Assembly (NCBI RefSeq): GCF_003028855.1
Contig: NZ_CP028324.1
Coordinates: 930,001-994,000 of the forward strand
Origin: Pseudoduganella armeniaca
GTDB lineage: Bacteria > Pseudomonadota > Gammaproteobacteria > Burkholderiales > Burkholderiaceae_D
Length of the DNA: 64,000 nt
Direction of reading: 5' to 3'
Part shown: positions 35,344-44,059 of the stretch, in pieces
Layout of the letters: every line of letters begins with the position of its first letter
How positions within the stretch are numbered: the first letter of the stretch is position 1
The notes under the pieces: model-generated
Databases searched by the model: none
Told to the model about the DNA's origin: nothing
What the model saw: only the letters and a program-made list of their open reading frames with translations
Translations under genes and position numbers: made by a program

Positions 35344-35349
35344 ACTATA
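35344..35349 (-). promoter_or_regulatory. Possible -10 element for the TonB receptor transcript
   Basis: TATAGT on the minus strand, with a weak TTCGTC 18 bases upstream. It is the best sigma-70-like candidate in the 320-base gap between receptor and marR and would give a leader of about 220 bases. Confidence 0.35.
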
Positions 35350-35435
35350 CCGATGAGCAAGGGAAGGACGAACGAATAAAAAATGTGAAGCTTATGCAAA
35401 AACGCGGGGGCAGTGTGCCGACGGGGCGCAGGTCG

Positions 35436-35882
35436 TCAGCGCGTGCCGTCGTCGAGCATGCGCTCCAGCAGCTCCTGCAGCTGCCGCTGGTCGGTCGCGC
35501 TCAGGCGACCGGTCAGCGGCGCCAGTGCCTGCTGCATCTGCCCGTGCAGGCGCTGCACCAGCTTCGCGCCTTCGCCCGTCAGGAACACATCGGTCGCCCT
35601 GCCGTCGACGGCGTTCGGCGCACGGCCCACGAGGCCGCGTTTCTCCGCCCGGGCGATCAGGCCGGACATCGTCTGCTTCTCCAGGCCCAGGTGGTCGGCC
35701 AGCTCCGTCATGCGCGGGCGCCGGTCCCACAGTATGCCCAGGACACGCAGCAGCGTGAGCGAGAGGTCGTTCTCGGCGCCTATCTTGTTGAGCAATGCCA
35801 TCGTGACGAAGGCCGTGGGAACCAGTGCATCGGTCAGGCCATCGCCGCGCGGCGCGGTCTTGTCGGGTGTCGGTTTTCTCAT
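35436..35882 (-). CDS. MarR-family transcriptional regulator
   Basis: The 148-residue protein has the winged-helix core (LSLTLLRVLGILWDRRPRMTELADHLGLEKQTMSGLIARAEKRGLV with the DGRATDVFLT wing) of MarR dimers. It is divergent from an oxidoreductase gene at 35973, the usual layout for a MarR repressor and its target. The start is placed at 35882 (a second ATG at 35891 is possible) because the next in-frame ATG at 35918 would include a likely operator. Confidence 0.88.
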   Translation of the reverse strand: MRKPTPDKTAPRGDGLTDALVPTAFVTMALLNKIGAENDLSLTLLRVLGILWDRRPRMTELADHLGLEKQTMSGLIARAEKRGLVGRAPNAVDGRATDVFLTGEGAKLVQRLHGQMQQALAPLTGRLSATDQRQLQELLERMLDDGTR

Positions 35883-35901
35883 GCGGGACATCTTGACATG
35901 G

Positions 35902-35914
35902 TTCGCAGTGCGAA
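35902..35914. promoter_or_regulatory. MarR operator candidate 1
   Basis: TTCGCA-G-TGCGAA is a perfect 6+1+6 palindrome in the marR-oxidoreductase gap. Its centre is 23 bases from that of a second, similar palindrome. Confidence 0.6.
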
Positions 35915-35924
35915 TCAATAATGG

Positions 35925-35937
35925 ATCGTATTACGAA
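35925..35937. promoter_or_regulatory. MarR operator candidate 2
   Basis: ATCGTA-T-TACGAA has five perfect pairs (TCGTA/TACGA) around a central T and shares the TCG-x-A...T-x-CGA pattern with the first site. Two sites about two helical turns apart suit binding of two dimers on one face of the DNA. Confidence 0.6.
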
Positions 35938-35972
35938 CCTTTTTGCACCCATCAACCGCCAGGAGCATTCCC

Positions 35973-36914
35973 ATGAAAGCTGCCGTCATCACATCGTTCG
36001 ACCGTCCGCCGATCCATACCGACATGGGCGAGCCCGTGCCCGAGCTGCCGGGCGAAATGCTGGTCGAGGTACTGGCCGCCGGCTTGCACCAGCTGACCCG
36101 TGGCCGTGCCGCCGGGGCGCACTACTCGGCCAGCGGGAGCCCGCCGTTCGTCGCCGGTGTCGATGGCGTGGGGCGTGGCACGGACGGCAGGCTGCGCTAT
36201 TTCGTGCAGGCGCCCGACCAGCACGGGACGATGGCCGAGCGGACGGTGATCGACCCGCGCCGCAGCATCGAGCTACCCGACGGCTGCGACCCCGTCGTCA
36301 TGGCCGCCGCGATGAACCCGGCGATGGCGTCCTGGCTGGCCTTGCGTTGCCGGGCACCGTTGGCGCCGGGCGCCCGGGTGCTGGTACTTGGCGCCACCGG
36401 CAGCTCGGGCACCATGGCCGTGCAGGTGGCGCGGCATCTGGGGGCGGTGCAGGTCATCGCCGCGGGGCGCGATGAGCGCAAGCTGGCACGCTTGCCCGCG
36501 CTGGGCGCGACGGCGACGGTGACGCTGGACGACGAGCGGCTGGGAGAGCTGGCAGGAGACGTGGATGTGGTGCTCGATTTCGTCTGGGGAGAATGCGCCG
36601 TGAACGCGATGCAGCGCCTGCTGGTGCAGCGGTGCGACCGTTCCGTGCCCTTGACGTGGGTGCAGATCGGTTCGATGGCAGGTCAGGTGGCTGCCATCCC
36701 CGGCCACTTGCTGCGGGCGGCGGACTTGCGCATCGTGGGCAGCGGCCACGGCTCGGTGCCGGAGCGGGCGATGCTGGCCGAGCTGCCGGCGCTGGTAGAG
36801 CAGATCGCGCGCGGCACGTTCCAGATCGACGTGCAGCGCATGCCGCTCAGCGCCGTGGAACAGGCCTGGTCGCGGCCTGCGCCCGGCGGTGAGCGCATCG
36901 TCTTCACGCCGTGA
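35973..36914 (+). CDS. Zinc-independent alcohol dehydrogenase/quinone oxidoreductase-like protein (MDR family)
   Basis: The 313-residue protein has the GroES-like N-terminal domain and a Rossmann fold with VLVLGATGSSGTMAVQVARHLGA. The cysteine/histidine zinc ligands of alcohol dehydrogenases are absent, so it belongs to the NAD(P)H quinone reductase/enone reductase side of the family. AGGAG lies 7 bases before the ATG. It is divergent from marR and probably repressed by it, perhaps as a detoxifying reductase for electrophiles; substrate unknown. Confidence 0.83.
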   Translation: MKAAVITSFDRPPIHTDMGEPVPELPGEMLVEVLAAGLHQLTRGRAAGAHYSASGSPPFVAGVDGVGRGTDGRLRYFVQAPDQHGTMAERTVIDPRRSIELPDGCDPVVMAAAMNPAMASWLALRCRAPLAPGARVLVLGATGSSGTMAVQVARHLGAVQVIAAGRDERKLARLPALGATATVTLDDERLGELAGDVDVVLDFVWGECAVNAMQRLLVQRCDRSVPLTWVQIGSMAGQVAAIPGHLLRAADLRIVGSGHGSVPERAMLAELPALVEQIARGTFQIDVQRMPLSAVEQAWSRPAPGGERIVFTP

Positions 36915-36930
36915 CCGGCGCGGGCGTGGG

Positions 36931-37809
36931 TCAGAAGCAGTGTTCCAGCGCCGGGAAGCTGCCATCCTTGACGGCCGCCACATAGGCGCCGAACGCCGCC
37001 TCGATGGTGGGCTGGCCATCCATGAAGTTCTTCACGAAGCGCGCCTTGCGGCCCGGGAAAACGCCCAGCAGGTCGTGCATGACGAGCACCTGGCCGGAGC
37101 AGTCGGGACCGGCGCCGATGCCGATCGTCGGGATCGCCAGCGCTTCCGTCACGTCCTTGCCCACGCTGGAAGGCACCGCTTCGAGCAGCACCAGCGAGGC
37201 GCCGGCATCCTGCAGCTTGAGCGCGTCGGCGCGCAGCGCCTGCGCGCCTTCGATGGTTTTACCCTGCACCTTGTAGCCGCCCAGCTGGTGGACGAACTGC
37301 GGCGTCAGGCCGATGTGCGCGCACACCGGCACGCCGCGCTCGGTCAGGAAGCGGATCGTGTCGGCCAGCCAGCCGGCGCCTTCGATCTTGACGATGTGGG
37401 CACCGGCCTGCATCAGCTGCACGCAGCTGGCCAGGGCCTGCTCGGGCGTGCCGTAGCTGCCGAACGGCAGGTCGGCCATGATCATCGCCGACTTGGCGCC
37501 GCGCGCCACGGCGGCCGTGTGGTAAGCCACTTCCTGCACGGTGACGGGCAGCGTGGACGTGTGGCCGTTGCAGACCATGCCCAGCGAATCGCCGATCAGC
37601 AGGATCTCGACGCCGCTGCGCTCCATCAGCGCGGCAAAGCTGGCGTCGTAGCACGTCAGCATCGCGATCTTTTCGCCGGCCGCGTGCAGTGCGCGCAGCG
37701 ACGGGATCGTCACGGCCTTGTTGGCCACCGGTTTGCTGGGCGCGGGCGTGCCCGTCGCCGCCGCGGGTGCCGGTGCGGCCATCTCTTTTCCTTGCAAATA
37801 ACCAGACAT
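36931..37809 (-). CDS. panB: Ketopantoate hydroxymethyltransferase PanB
   Basis: The 292-residue enzyme makes ketopantoate for pantothenate/CoA synthesis from 2-oxoisovalerate and methylene-tetrahydrofolate. Key regions: MLTCYDASFA, LIGDSLGMVCNGH (metal ligand D), KIEGAGWLADTI, PTIGIGAGPDCSGQVLVMHD. It has an Ala/Pro-rich N-terminal extension of about 30 residues; an internal ATG at 37782 with AAGGA nearby is an alternative start. It stands near folK, matching the betaproteobacterial pcnB-folK-panB order. Confidence 0.95.
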   Translation of the reverse strand: MSGYLQGKEMAAPAPAAATGTPAPSKPVANKAVTIPSLRALHAAGEKIAMLTCYDASFAALMERSGVEILLIGDSLGMVCNGHTSTLPVTVQEVAYHTAAVARGAKSAMIMADLPFGSYGTPEQALASCVQLMQAGAHIVKIEGAGWLADTIRFLTERGVPVCAHIGLTPQFVHQLGGYKVQGKTIEGAQALRADALKLQDAGASLVLLEAVPSSVGKDVTEALAIPTIGIGAGPDCSGQVLVMHDLLGVFPGRKARFVKNFMDGQPTIEAAFGAYVAAVKDGSFPALEHCF

Positions 37810-37880
37810 GGGAGTCCTTCAATAATGTGCTGACGGCGGGTATTGTAAACCTCGCCGCACGACCGTGCTTAAATTACCGG

Positions 37881-38228
37881 TCAGCTGCGGAAGATGAAGT
37901 AAACGGCGCCGACGAGGCACAGGGCGGCCCAGATATAGTCCGTCTTGAACGGCTGGTCCATGTACAGCATCGCGAACGGCACGAACACGGACAACGTGAT
38001 TGCTTCCTGCATGATCTTCAGCTGCGCCAGGCTGTATTGCGTGTGGCCGATGCGGTTGGCCGGCACCTGCAGCAGGTACTCGAACAGCGCGATGCCCCAG
38101 CTGACCAGGGCGGCGATCCACCACGGCTTGCTGGACAGGTTTTTCAGGTGGCCGTACCACGCGACCGTCATGAAGACGTTCGACAACGTGAGCAGGCCGA
38201 CGGTTTGTACGATGACGGGGATTTGCAT
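37881..38228 (-). CDS. DUF486 small membrane protein (DMT-like)
   Basis: The 115-residue protein has four hydrophobic helices (QTVGLLTLSNVFMTVAWYGH, WWIAALVSWGIALFEYLLQVP, ITLSVFVPFAMLYM, IWAALCLVGAVYFIF) and matches the DUF486 family, distant relatives of drug/metabolite transporters with unknown function. It lies directly after folK with no gap and before panB. Confidence 0.8.
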   Translation of the reverse strand: MQIPVIVQTVGLLTLSNVFMTVAWYGHLKNLSSKPWWIAALVSWGIALFEYLLQVPANRIGHTQYSLAQLKIMQEAITLSVFVPFAMLYMDQPFKTDYIWAALCLVGAVYFIFRS

Positions 38229-38717
38229 TTACGGGTCCAGGCGGGTGATGGCCTGGTCTGCCACGCCGTCCAGGAAGGCGGTGGCGGAGCCTAGGCCGGG
38301 AATGACGAGCGTGGGCGCCAGCTCCAGCAGCGGCACCAGCACGAAGGCCCGCTGCGTCAGGCGCGGATGGGGCACCGTCAGCGTGGGGCTGGCGATGCGC
38401 TCGTCACCGTACAGCAGCACGTCCAGGTCGAGCGTGCGCGGGGCGTTGCGGTAGGGGCGCTCGCGGCCATGTGCGAGCTCGATGCCCAGCAGCGCCTGCA
38501 GCAGCGCTTCGGCCGGCAGTGCGGTGTCGAGTCGCGCTACCGCATTGATGTAGTCGTCGCCGGAGGAGTCGATGGGCGCCGTGCGGTACAGCGCCGAGAC
38601 GCCGGTTACGCTGGTATCGGGCAGGCGGCGCAGGCGGGCGACGGCATCGAGCACGTTGGCGCGGGCGTCGCCCAGGTTGGCGCCGATGCCGACGTAGGCC
38701 GTGATGCCCACGTTCAC
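38229..38717 (-). CDS. folK: 6-hydroxymethyl-7,8-dihydropterin pyrophosphokinase FolK
   Basis: The 162-residue enzyme transfers pyrophosphate from ATP to the pterin in folate synthesis. It has AYVGIGANLGD at the start, SALYRTAPI, the ERPYRNAPRTLDLDVLLYGD active-site stretch (metal-binding DxD) and VPHPRLTQRAFVLVPL. It overlaps pcnB by 4 bases, so the two are translationally coupled. Confidence 0.96.
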   Translation of the reverse strand: MNVGITAYVGIGANLGDARANVLDAVARLRRLPDTSVTGVSALYRTAPIDSSGDDYINAVARLDTALPAEALLQALLGIELAHGRERPYRNAPRTLDLDVLLYGDERIASPTLTVPHPRLTQRAFVLVPLLELAPTLVIPGLGSATAFLDGVADQAITRLDP

Positions 38718-40237
38718 TCGCCGGAACCCTGCGGCACGTCGCCGGCCGGGGCGCCTTCGCCTTGCGGCTTGCGGCGGCGCGGGCCACGGCGGCGCTTGCG
38801 CGGCGCCGGCGCCGCTTCGCCGCCGAAGTTGTCGTCGGGCTCGTCGGCGTCGTCGTCCGATGCATCGGCCTGGACCTGGGCCTGGCCTTCGTATTCGTCG
38901 TGCCCGGCCTCTTCACCGTCCTTGTGGCGCTGGCCACGGCGCGGCGGGCGCTTGCGCTTGGCGGCGGTGCCGGAAGCGCTGGAAACCAGCTCGGCGCGCG
39001 TGACCTCGTCCGCCTCGTAGAACGCGGTCCACCAGTCGCCCAGCTCCAACTCGATCTCGCCGGAAGCGCAGCGCAGCAGCAGGAAGTCGTAGCCGGCGCG
39101 GAAGCGCGGGTGTTCCAGCAGCTTGTATGGGTTCTTGCCGTTGCGGCGCTCGAAGCGCGGCTGCATCGACCAGATGTCGCGCATGTCCGAACCGATCTTG
39201 CGTTGCAGGGCCAGCTTTTCCGTCTGCGAGTCCAGCACCTCGTCGGCCGCCAGGTGCAGCGCCGGAATCGGGAATTCACCCGCGGCCTGGTAGGCGTTCC
39301 ACTTTTCCAGCACCTGGTGCCACAAGAGCGACGCGAACAGGAATCCAGGCGAGACAGTCTTGCCGGCCGCGATGCGGCGGTCGGTCGAGTCCAGCGCCAG
39401 GGTGACGAACTTGAAGCCCAGCGGCTGCTCCAGCACCACGTCCAGCAGCGGCAGCAGGCCGTGGTGCAGGCCTTCCTTGCGCAGTTGCTGCAGGCAGGCC
39501 AGCGCATGGCCGCTCATCAGGAGTTTCAGCATCTCGTCGAACACGCGCGCGGCCGGCACGTTGTTGATCAGCGGCGCCATCACGGCGATCGGCGCGGCCG
39601 TCGTCGGCTCGATGTCGAATTTGAGCTTGGCGGCGAAGCGCACCACGCGCAGCATGCGCACCGGGTCCTCGCGGTAGCGCGCTTCCGGCTGGCCGATGAT
39701 GCGCAAGGTGCGCGCGCGGATGTCCTTCATGCCGCCGTGGTAGTCCAGCACCTGCTGGTTGGCGGGGTTGTAGTACATCGCGTTGATGGTGAAGTCGCGC
39801 CGCTCGGCATCCTCGGCCTGGGTGCCGAAGGTGTTATCGCGCAGCACGCGGCCATGCTCGTCCTTCGGCGCGTTGGCGGTGGCGGTGCCGCGGAAGGTGG
39901 TCACTTCCAGCAGGTCCTGGCCGAACATCACGTGCACGATCTGGAAGCGGCGGCCGATGATGAAGGCGCGCCGGAACAGGCGCTTGACCTGCTCGGGCGT
40001 GGCGTTGGTGGCCACGTCGAAGTCCTTCGGCTTCACGCCCAGTAGCAGGTCGCGCACGGCGCCGCCCACCACGAAGGCCTCGAAGCCGGCTTCCTGCAAG
40101 GTCGAGGTGACGCGGACGGCGTTGGCCGACACCATTTTCGGGTCGATGCCGTGCTGCTCCGGTCCCAGGATTTCGGGTTCGTCGGTGTTGCGGGCTTCCT
40201 TGACGCCCAGGATCTTGCGGATGAATTTCTTAATCAT
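38714..40237 (-). CDS. pcnB: Poly(A) polymerase I PcnB
   Basis: The 507-residue enzyme adds 3' A tails to RNA and promotes decay. It has the nucleotidyltransferase signature VGGAVRDLLLGVKPKDFDVATNA with the catalytic aspartates, RRDFTINAMYYNP, and the RNA-binding domains. The C-terminus (about 430-507) is a long charged tail rich in Arg/Lys and Asp/Glu that probably binds RNA or RNase E partners. It overlaps the HAD gene upstream by 8 bases and folK downstream by 4 bases. Confidence 0.94.
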   Translation of the reverse strand: MIKKFIRKILGVKEARNTDEPEILGPEQHGIDPKMVSANAVRVTSTLQEAGFEAFVVGGAVRDLLLGVKPKDFDVATNATPEQVKRLFRRAFIIGRRFQIVHVMFGQDLLEVTTFRGTATANAPKDEHGRVLRDNTFGTQAEDAERRDFTINAMYYNPANQQVLDYHGGMKDIRARTLRIIGQPEARYREDPVRMLRVVRFAAKLKFDIEPTTAAPIAVMAPLINNVPAARVFDEMLKLLMSGHALACLQQLRKEGLHHGLLPLLDVVLEQPLGFKFVTLALDSTDRRIAAGKTVSPGFLFASLLWHQVLEKWNAYQAAGEFPIPALHLAADEVLDSQTEKLALQRKIGSDMRDIWSMQPRFERRNGKNPYKLLEHPRFRAGYDFLLLRCASGEIELELGDWWTAFYEADEVTRAELVSSASGTAAKRKRPPRRGQRHKDGEEAGHDEYEGQAQVQADASDDDADEPDDNFGGEAAPAPRKRRRGPRRRKPQGEGAPAGDVPQGSGE

Positions 40238-40898
40238 TGAATAGATGGAGTAAAGGCCAGCCTTGTGCGGTAGCGTGAGTCTTGAGCGCGGCGTTGGGGT
40301 TGGTCGCTACGGGGTGCGAGACGATCGACAGCAGCGGCAGGTCGTTGTGCGAATCGCTGTAGAAGTACACGGCGTCGAAGTGATCGAGCGCCTTGCCCAT
40401 CCCTTCCAGCCAGGCCTTGGTATGGGCGATCTTGCCGTGGCCCTGCGTGGGCGTGCCGTGCAGGCGGCCGGTGATGCGGCCGTCGACGACTTCCGGCATC
40501 GCCGCGATCAGGTGCTCGACGCCGAACGCCTTGGCGATGGGCGCGGTGACGAAGTGATTCGTCGCCGTGACGATCGCCACCAGGTCGCCCGCGTCCAGGT
40601 GCTTTTGCAGCAGGGCGCGCGCGGCCGGGCGGATGTTCGGCTCGATCACCTCGGCCATGAACTGCTGCTGCAACGCGGCCAGGCGCTCCGGCTCGAACGC
40701 GGCCAGCGTGCCCAATGCGAACTCCAGGTACTCGACCGGGTCCAGTGTGGCGGCCTGGTACTGGGCAAAGAAGGCATCGTTGCGGCGCGCGAACTCGGCG
40801 GCATCGACGGCGCCCACCCGGCACAGGAACTGGCCCCACTCGTAGTCGGAGTCGATGGGCAGCAGTGTGTGGTCGAGGTCGAACAAGGCCAGGTTCAT
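40230..40898 (-). CDS. HAD-family phosphatase (subfamily IB, PSPase-like)
   Basis: The 222-residue protein has HAD motif I (ALFDLDHTLLP), motif II (VAIVTATNHF) and motif IV (SDSHNDLPLL), with a small helical cap, as in the SerB-like/CicA-type IB hydrolases. It removes phosphate from an unknown small molecule. The ATG at 40898 directly precedes motif I. It sits between hda and pcnB with an 8-base overlap to the latter, the conserved order in related bacteria. Confidence 0.88.
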   Translation of the reverse strand: MNLALFDLDHTLLPIDSDYEWGQFLCRVGAVDAAEFARRNDAFFAQYQAATLDPVEYLEFALGTLAAFEPERLAALQQQFMAEVIEPNIRPAARALLQKHLDAGDLVAIVTATNHFVTAPIAKAFGVEHLIAAMPEVVDGRITGRLHGTPTQGHGKIAHTKAWLEGMGKALDHFDAVYFYSDSHNDLPLLSIVSHPVATNPNAALKTHATAQGWPLLHLFND

Positions 40899-40911
40899 GC
40901 AGTCTCTCAGT

Positions 40912-41580
40912 TCAGTCTTTCGCCTCGGCCTGCAGCCACTCGCGCAGCAGCGGCAGGGTGATCGGGCGTTGGGTTTCAAGGGAATATTGGTCCAGCGAGT
41001 CCAGCATCGAGGACAGCGAGCGCATGTCGCGCTGGAAGTGCGACAGCAAATAGGGTAACACGCCGGGCGACAGCGTCAGCCCACGACTGGCCGCGGCCTG
41101 CGACAGCGCGGCCACCTTCTCGTCGTCCGTCAGGCCGTGCAGCTGGTAGATCAGGCCCCAGCCCATCCGCGTGCGCAGGTCCTCGCGTACCGGCAGCACG
41201 GCCGGCGGCACGGCGCCGCTGCACACCATGAAGGCGCCGTTGGCGCGGATTTCGTTGAACAGCGCGAAGGCGTCGATCTGCGCGACGGGCGAGAGCTTCT
41301 CGCAGTCGTCCAGCAAGTACAGGTCGATCTCGGGCGAATAGACGAATTCGGACTCGATCGAGAACGGCGAGATGTAGCGCGCACGCTCGGTGGCAGCCAG
41401 GGCTTTGAGCAGGTGCGACTTGCCGGCGCCGATCTCGCCCCACAGGTAGGCGAAATGCTCGCGCGACGTGCGCGCGGCGAACTGGCGCATCAGGGCCGCC
41501 GCTTCGGCATTGCGGCCCACCTCGAACGATTCGAGGGTGTGCACCGGCTCGGCGCCCAGGTCCAGCACCAGCTGTTTCAT
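40912..41580 (-). CDS. hda: DnaA regulatory inactivator Hda
   Basis: The 222-residue AAA+ protein, related to DnaA domain III, stimulates hydrolysis of ATP-DnaA together with the DNA clamp to prevent re-initiation. It has a clamp-binding-like N-terminus (MKQLVLDLG), a Walker A variant (GEIGAGKSH), Walker B (LYLLDDCEKL) and arginine finger region. It is divergent from purM, a layout typical of Betaproteobacteria. Confidence 0.95.
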   Translation of the reverse strand: MKQLVLDLGAEPVHTLESFEVGRNAEAAALMRQFAARTSREHFAYLWGEIGAGKSHLLKALAATERARYISPFSIESEFVYSPEIDLYLLDDCEKLSPVAQIDAFALFNEIRANGAFMVCSGAVPPAVLPVREDLRTRMGWGLIYQLHGLTDDEKVAALSQAAASRGLTLSPGVLPYLLSHFQRDMRSLSSMLDSLDQYSLETQRPITLPLLREWLQAEAKD

Positions 41581-41864
41581 GGCCGGCGCCCCGCGGTCCT
41601 GGTCATTGGCATCGTCTTTTCGCTCATCACGGCATGCATTATAGAAGCTGCCGGCAGGCGGCGGCGCTGCGGGGGCTGGAGCGGGGAGCGAACGGGAAGC
41701 GCATGGACAGGCGGCCGGTGGATATTTTTAGGGGATGGGACGGGCCATTTTGATAAAATAGCGGACTTGCCGGAATTTGCCTCCAAAACAGCCTAAAAAC
41801 TGCCTGGAACGAGCGAATCTCGGCCTCCGCCTTCTATTTTACCGCCTCCGCTGCGAAATACACC
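41581..41864. promoter_or_regulatory. Divergent hda-purM intergenic region
   Basis: The 284 bases hold no convincing gene. An AT-rich stretch near 41743-41756 (TTTTGATAAAATAG) could be the purM promoter -10 region, and a TATAGAAG sequence near 41640 may serve either side. No clear PurR-type palindrome was recognised. Confidence 0.35.
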
Positions 41865-42908
41865 ATGAGCCAACCTTCGAATGTATCCCTGTCCTACCGT
41901 GACGCCGGCGTCGATATCGACGCGGGCGATGCCTTAGTTGAAGCGATCAAGCCGTTTGCCAAGCGTACCCTGCGCGAAGGCGTGATGGGTGGCATCGGCG
42001 GCTTCGGCGCGCTGTTCGAGATCAGCAAGAAGTACAAGGAGCCCGTGCTGGTGTCGGGCACGGACGGCGTGGGCACGAAGCTGAAGCTGGCGTTCGAACT
42101 GAACCGCCACGACACGGTCGGCATCGACCTGGTGGCCATGAGCGTCAACGACATCCTGGTGCAGGGCGCCGAGCCGCTGTTCTTCCTCGACTATTTCGCT
42201 TGCGGCAAGCTGGACGTGCCGACGGCGACCGATGTCATCAAGGGCATCGCGCAAGGCTGCGAGCAGGCCGGCTGCGCGCTGATCGGCGGTGAAACGGCCG
42301 AGATGCCGAGCATGTACCCGGCCGGCGAATACGACCTGGCCGGCTTCGCCGTCGGCGCCGTGGAAAAATCGAAGCTGATCGACGGCACCAAGATCGCCCC
42401 GGGCGACGTGGTATTGGGCCTGGCTTCGTCGGGCGCGCACTCGAACGGCTATTCGCTGGTGCGCAAGATCATCGAAGTGGCCAAGCCGGACCTGGAAGCG
42501 GACTTCCACGGCCGCAAGCTGGCCGACGTGCTGATGGCGCCGACCCGCATCTACGTCAAGCCGCTGCTGGCGCTGATGGAGTCGATGGAAGTGAAGGGCC
42601 TGGTGCACATCACGGGCGGCGGCCTGGTGGAAAACATACCGCGCGTGCTGCAGGAACACCTGACGGCGGAACTGGACGGCAAGTCCTGGACGATGCCGCC
42701 GCTGTTCCAGTGGCTGCAGCAGCGCGGCGGCGTGGCCGATGCGGAAATGCACCGCGTCTTCAACTGCGGCATCGGCATGACGGTGATCGTCTCGGCCGAG
42801 AACGCGGATGCGGCCATCGCCCAGCTGACGGCGGCCGGCGAGACCGTCTCGCGCATCGGCACGATCCGTGCACGCAAGGAAGGCGAGCACCAGACGATCG
42901 TCGTCTGA
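41865..42908 (+). CDS. purM: Phosphoribosylformylglycinamidine cyclo-ligase PurM
   Basis: The 347-residue enzyme closes the imidazole ring in purine synthesis (FGAM to AIR, ATP-dependent). It shows SLSYRDAGVDIDAGDALVE, the GGFGALFE loop, the VSGTDGVGTKLKLA and AMSVNDILVQGAEPLFFLDY signatures and the C-terminal HITGGGLVENIPR. Length is standard. A terminator follows directly. Confidence 0.97.
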   Translation: MSQPSNVSLSYRDAGVDIDAGDALVEAIKPFAKRTLREGVMGGIGGFGALFEISKKYKEPVLVSGTDGVGTKLKLAFELNRHDTVGIDLVAMSVNDILVQGAEPLFFLDYFACGKLDVPTATDVIKGIAQGCEQAGCALIGGETAEMPSMYPAGEYDLAGFAVGAVEKSKLIDGTKIAPGDVVLGLASSGAHSNGYSLVRKIIEVAKPDLEADFHGRKLADVLMAPTRIYVKPLLALMESMEVKGLVHITGGGLVENIPRVLQEHLTAELDGKSWTMPPLFQWLQQRGGVADAEMHRVFNCGIGMTVIVSAENADAAIAQLTAAGETVSRIGTIRARKEGEHQTIVV

Positions 42909-42933
42909 AGCGCGGCGTAGAAGCCTCCACATG

Positions 42934-42958
42934 AGCCCGGCCTGCGCCGGGCTTTTTT
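42934..42958 (+). terminator. purM intrinsic terminator
   Basis: Arms AGCCCGGC / GCCGGGCT around CTGC are followed by a T run ending at 42958, 25 bases after the purM stop. Confidence 0.92.
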
Positions 42959-43032
42959 ACGCCTGCCAGACGCTTTCCAGGAAGTTCTTATTGATATACA
43001 ATTGACAATTTTTTAGTCAAGCTCGGACGATC

Positions 43033-43953
43033 ATGGAAGACCTGAAAGCACCCGCATCCGTACCCCGCCGTCGCTGGCTCAGCATATTGGTGTACCTGCT
43101 CGCGGCCTGCGGCCTGGCCGCGCTGGCGCTGTTCGGCTTCGCCTACTGGCAGCACAAGCAGGAGCAGAAGCAGCCGCCGGCGCGCGTGACGATCGACGAA
43201 ACGGCCGTCATCGAAAGCGTCATGACCAGCAATTACGGCAAGTACTCGGCCAGCCGCAAGGGCTGGCTGTACGTGGACGACAACAACCGCACCTACGTCA
43301 TGCGCGTGATCCAGCAGGCCAAGGTCACGGATGCGGCCGATGGCGACGAGCTGTATTTCCTGGCCAGCGGCACAGGGACGATCGACGATGACGTATCCGT
43401 CATTTACGGCGTATTCCACATCCGCCCGACCCGCCCTTACGACGGCGGGCTGACGGAGGTGAGTCAGCCCGTCATCCCGGCGTCCAGCGCGGAGATCAAG
43501 CCGGAGCATGTGCATTTCGAGGCGCTCAGCGACAAGCTGTGGGGCTGGGTGGTCAAGGTCGCCGACGGCGACACCTCGTCCGGGGAGCGCAGCATCACCC
43601 GCAACGTCATCTGGACCGCGCGCGAGAACGAGATCGCCAAGCTGGGCGAGTTCATCGCCGCCGCCGACCACGATCCCGGCGTGCCGTGCGACGAGGCGAA
43701 GAAGGCCTACGACGACTGGCAGGTGCTGGCCGAGACGGACCAGGGCGCGGCCGAGAACATCGGCCCGCAGCGTTGCGAGAAGCAGCGCTGGACTTATCGT
43801 ACCGGCACCGTCAACGGCAACATCCCGGTGCCGATCACGGTGACGGCGGGCGGCACGCTGAACGGCCAGCCGGTCGAGGCGAAGAAGTGGAAGCTGATGT
43901 TCGACACCAAGAGCTTCAGCTACAACGTGCCGGAGGAGTTGCAGTCGTGGTAA
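43033..43953 (+). CDS. Membrane-anchored protein of unknown function
   Basis: The 306-residue protein has a short basic N-terminus, one transmembrane helix (about 17-39) and a long, probably periplasmic domain with mixed beta character and two cysteines (CDEAKK near 220 and CEKQRW near 246). I recognise no family. An AT-rich sequence upstream (42985-43015) with TTGACA-like and TATACA-like parts suggests its own promoter. It stands alone between the purM terminator and a convergent small gene. Confidence 0.75.
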   Translation: MEDLKAPASVPRRRWLSILVYLLAACGLAALALFGFAYWQHKQEQKQPPARVTIDETAVIESVMTSNYGKYSASRKGWLYVDDNNRTYVMRVIQQAKVTDAADGDELYFLASGTGTIDDDVSVIYGVFHIRPTRPYDGGLTEVSQPVIPASSAEIKPEHVHFEALSDKLWGWVVKVADGDTSSGERSITRNVIWTARENEIAKLGEFIAAADHDPGVPCDEAKKAYDDWQVLAETDQGAAENIGPQRCEKQRWTYRTGTVNGNIPVPITVTAGGTLNGQPVEAKKWKLMFDTKSFSYNVPEELQSW

Positions 43954-44059
43954 TGGCACCGCGGTAGCCCAACTGGGGTGGAGGCTTCCTGGTGCATCGG
44001 AATCGCAGCACGGTCAGGCAGCACCAAGCCAGCGCCTGGGCGACCGGGCGACAGCGCTG

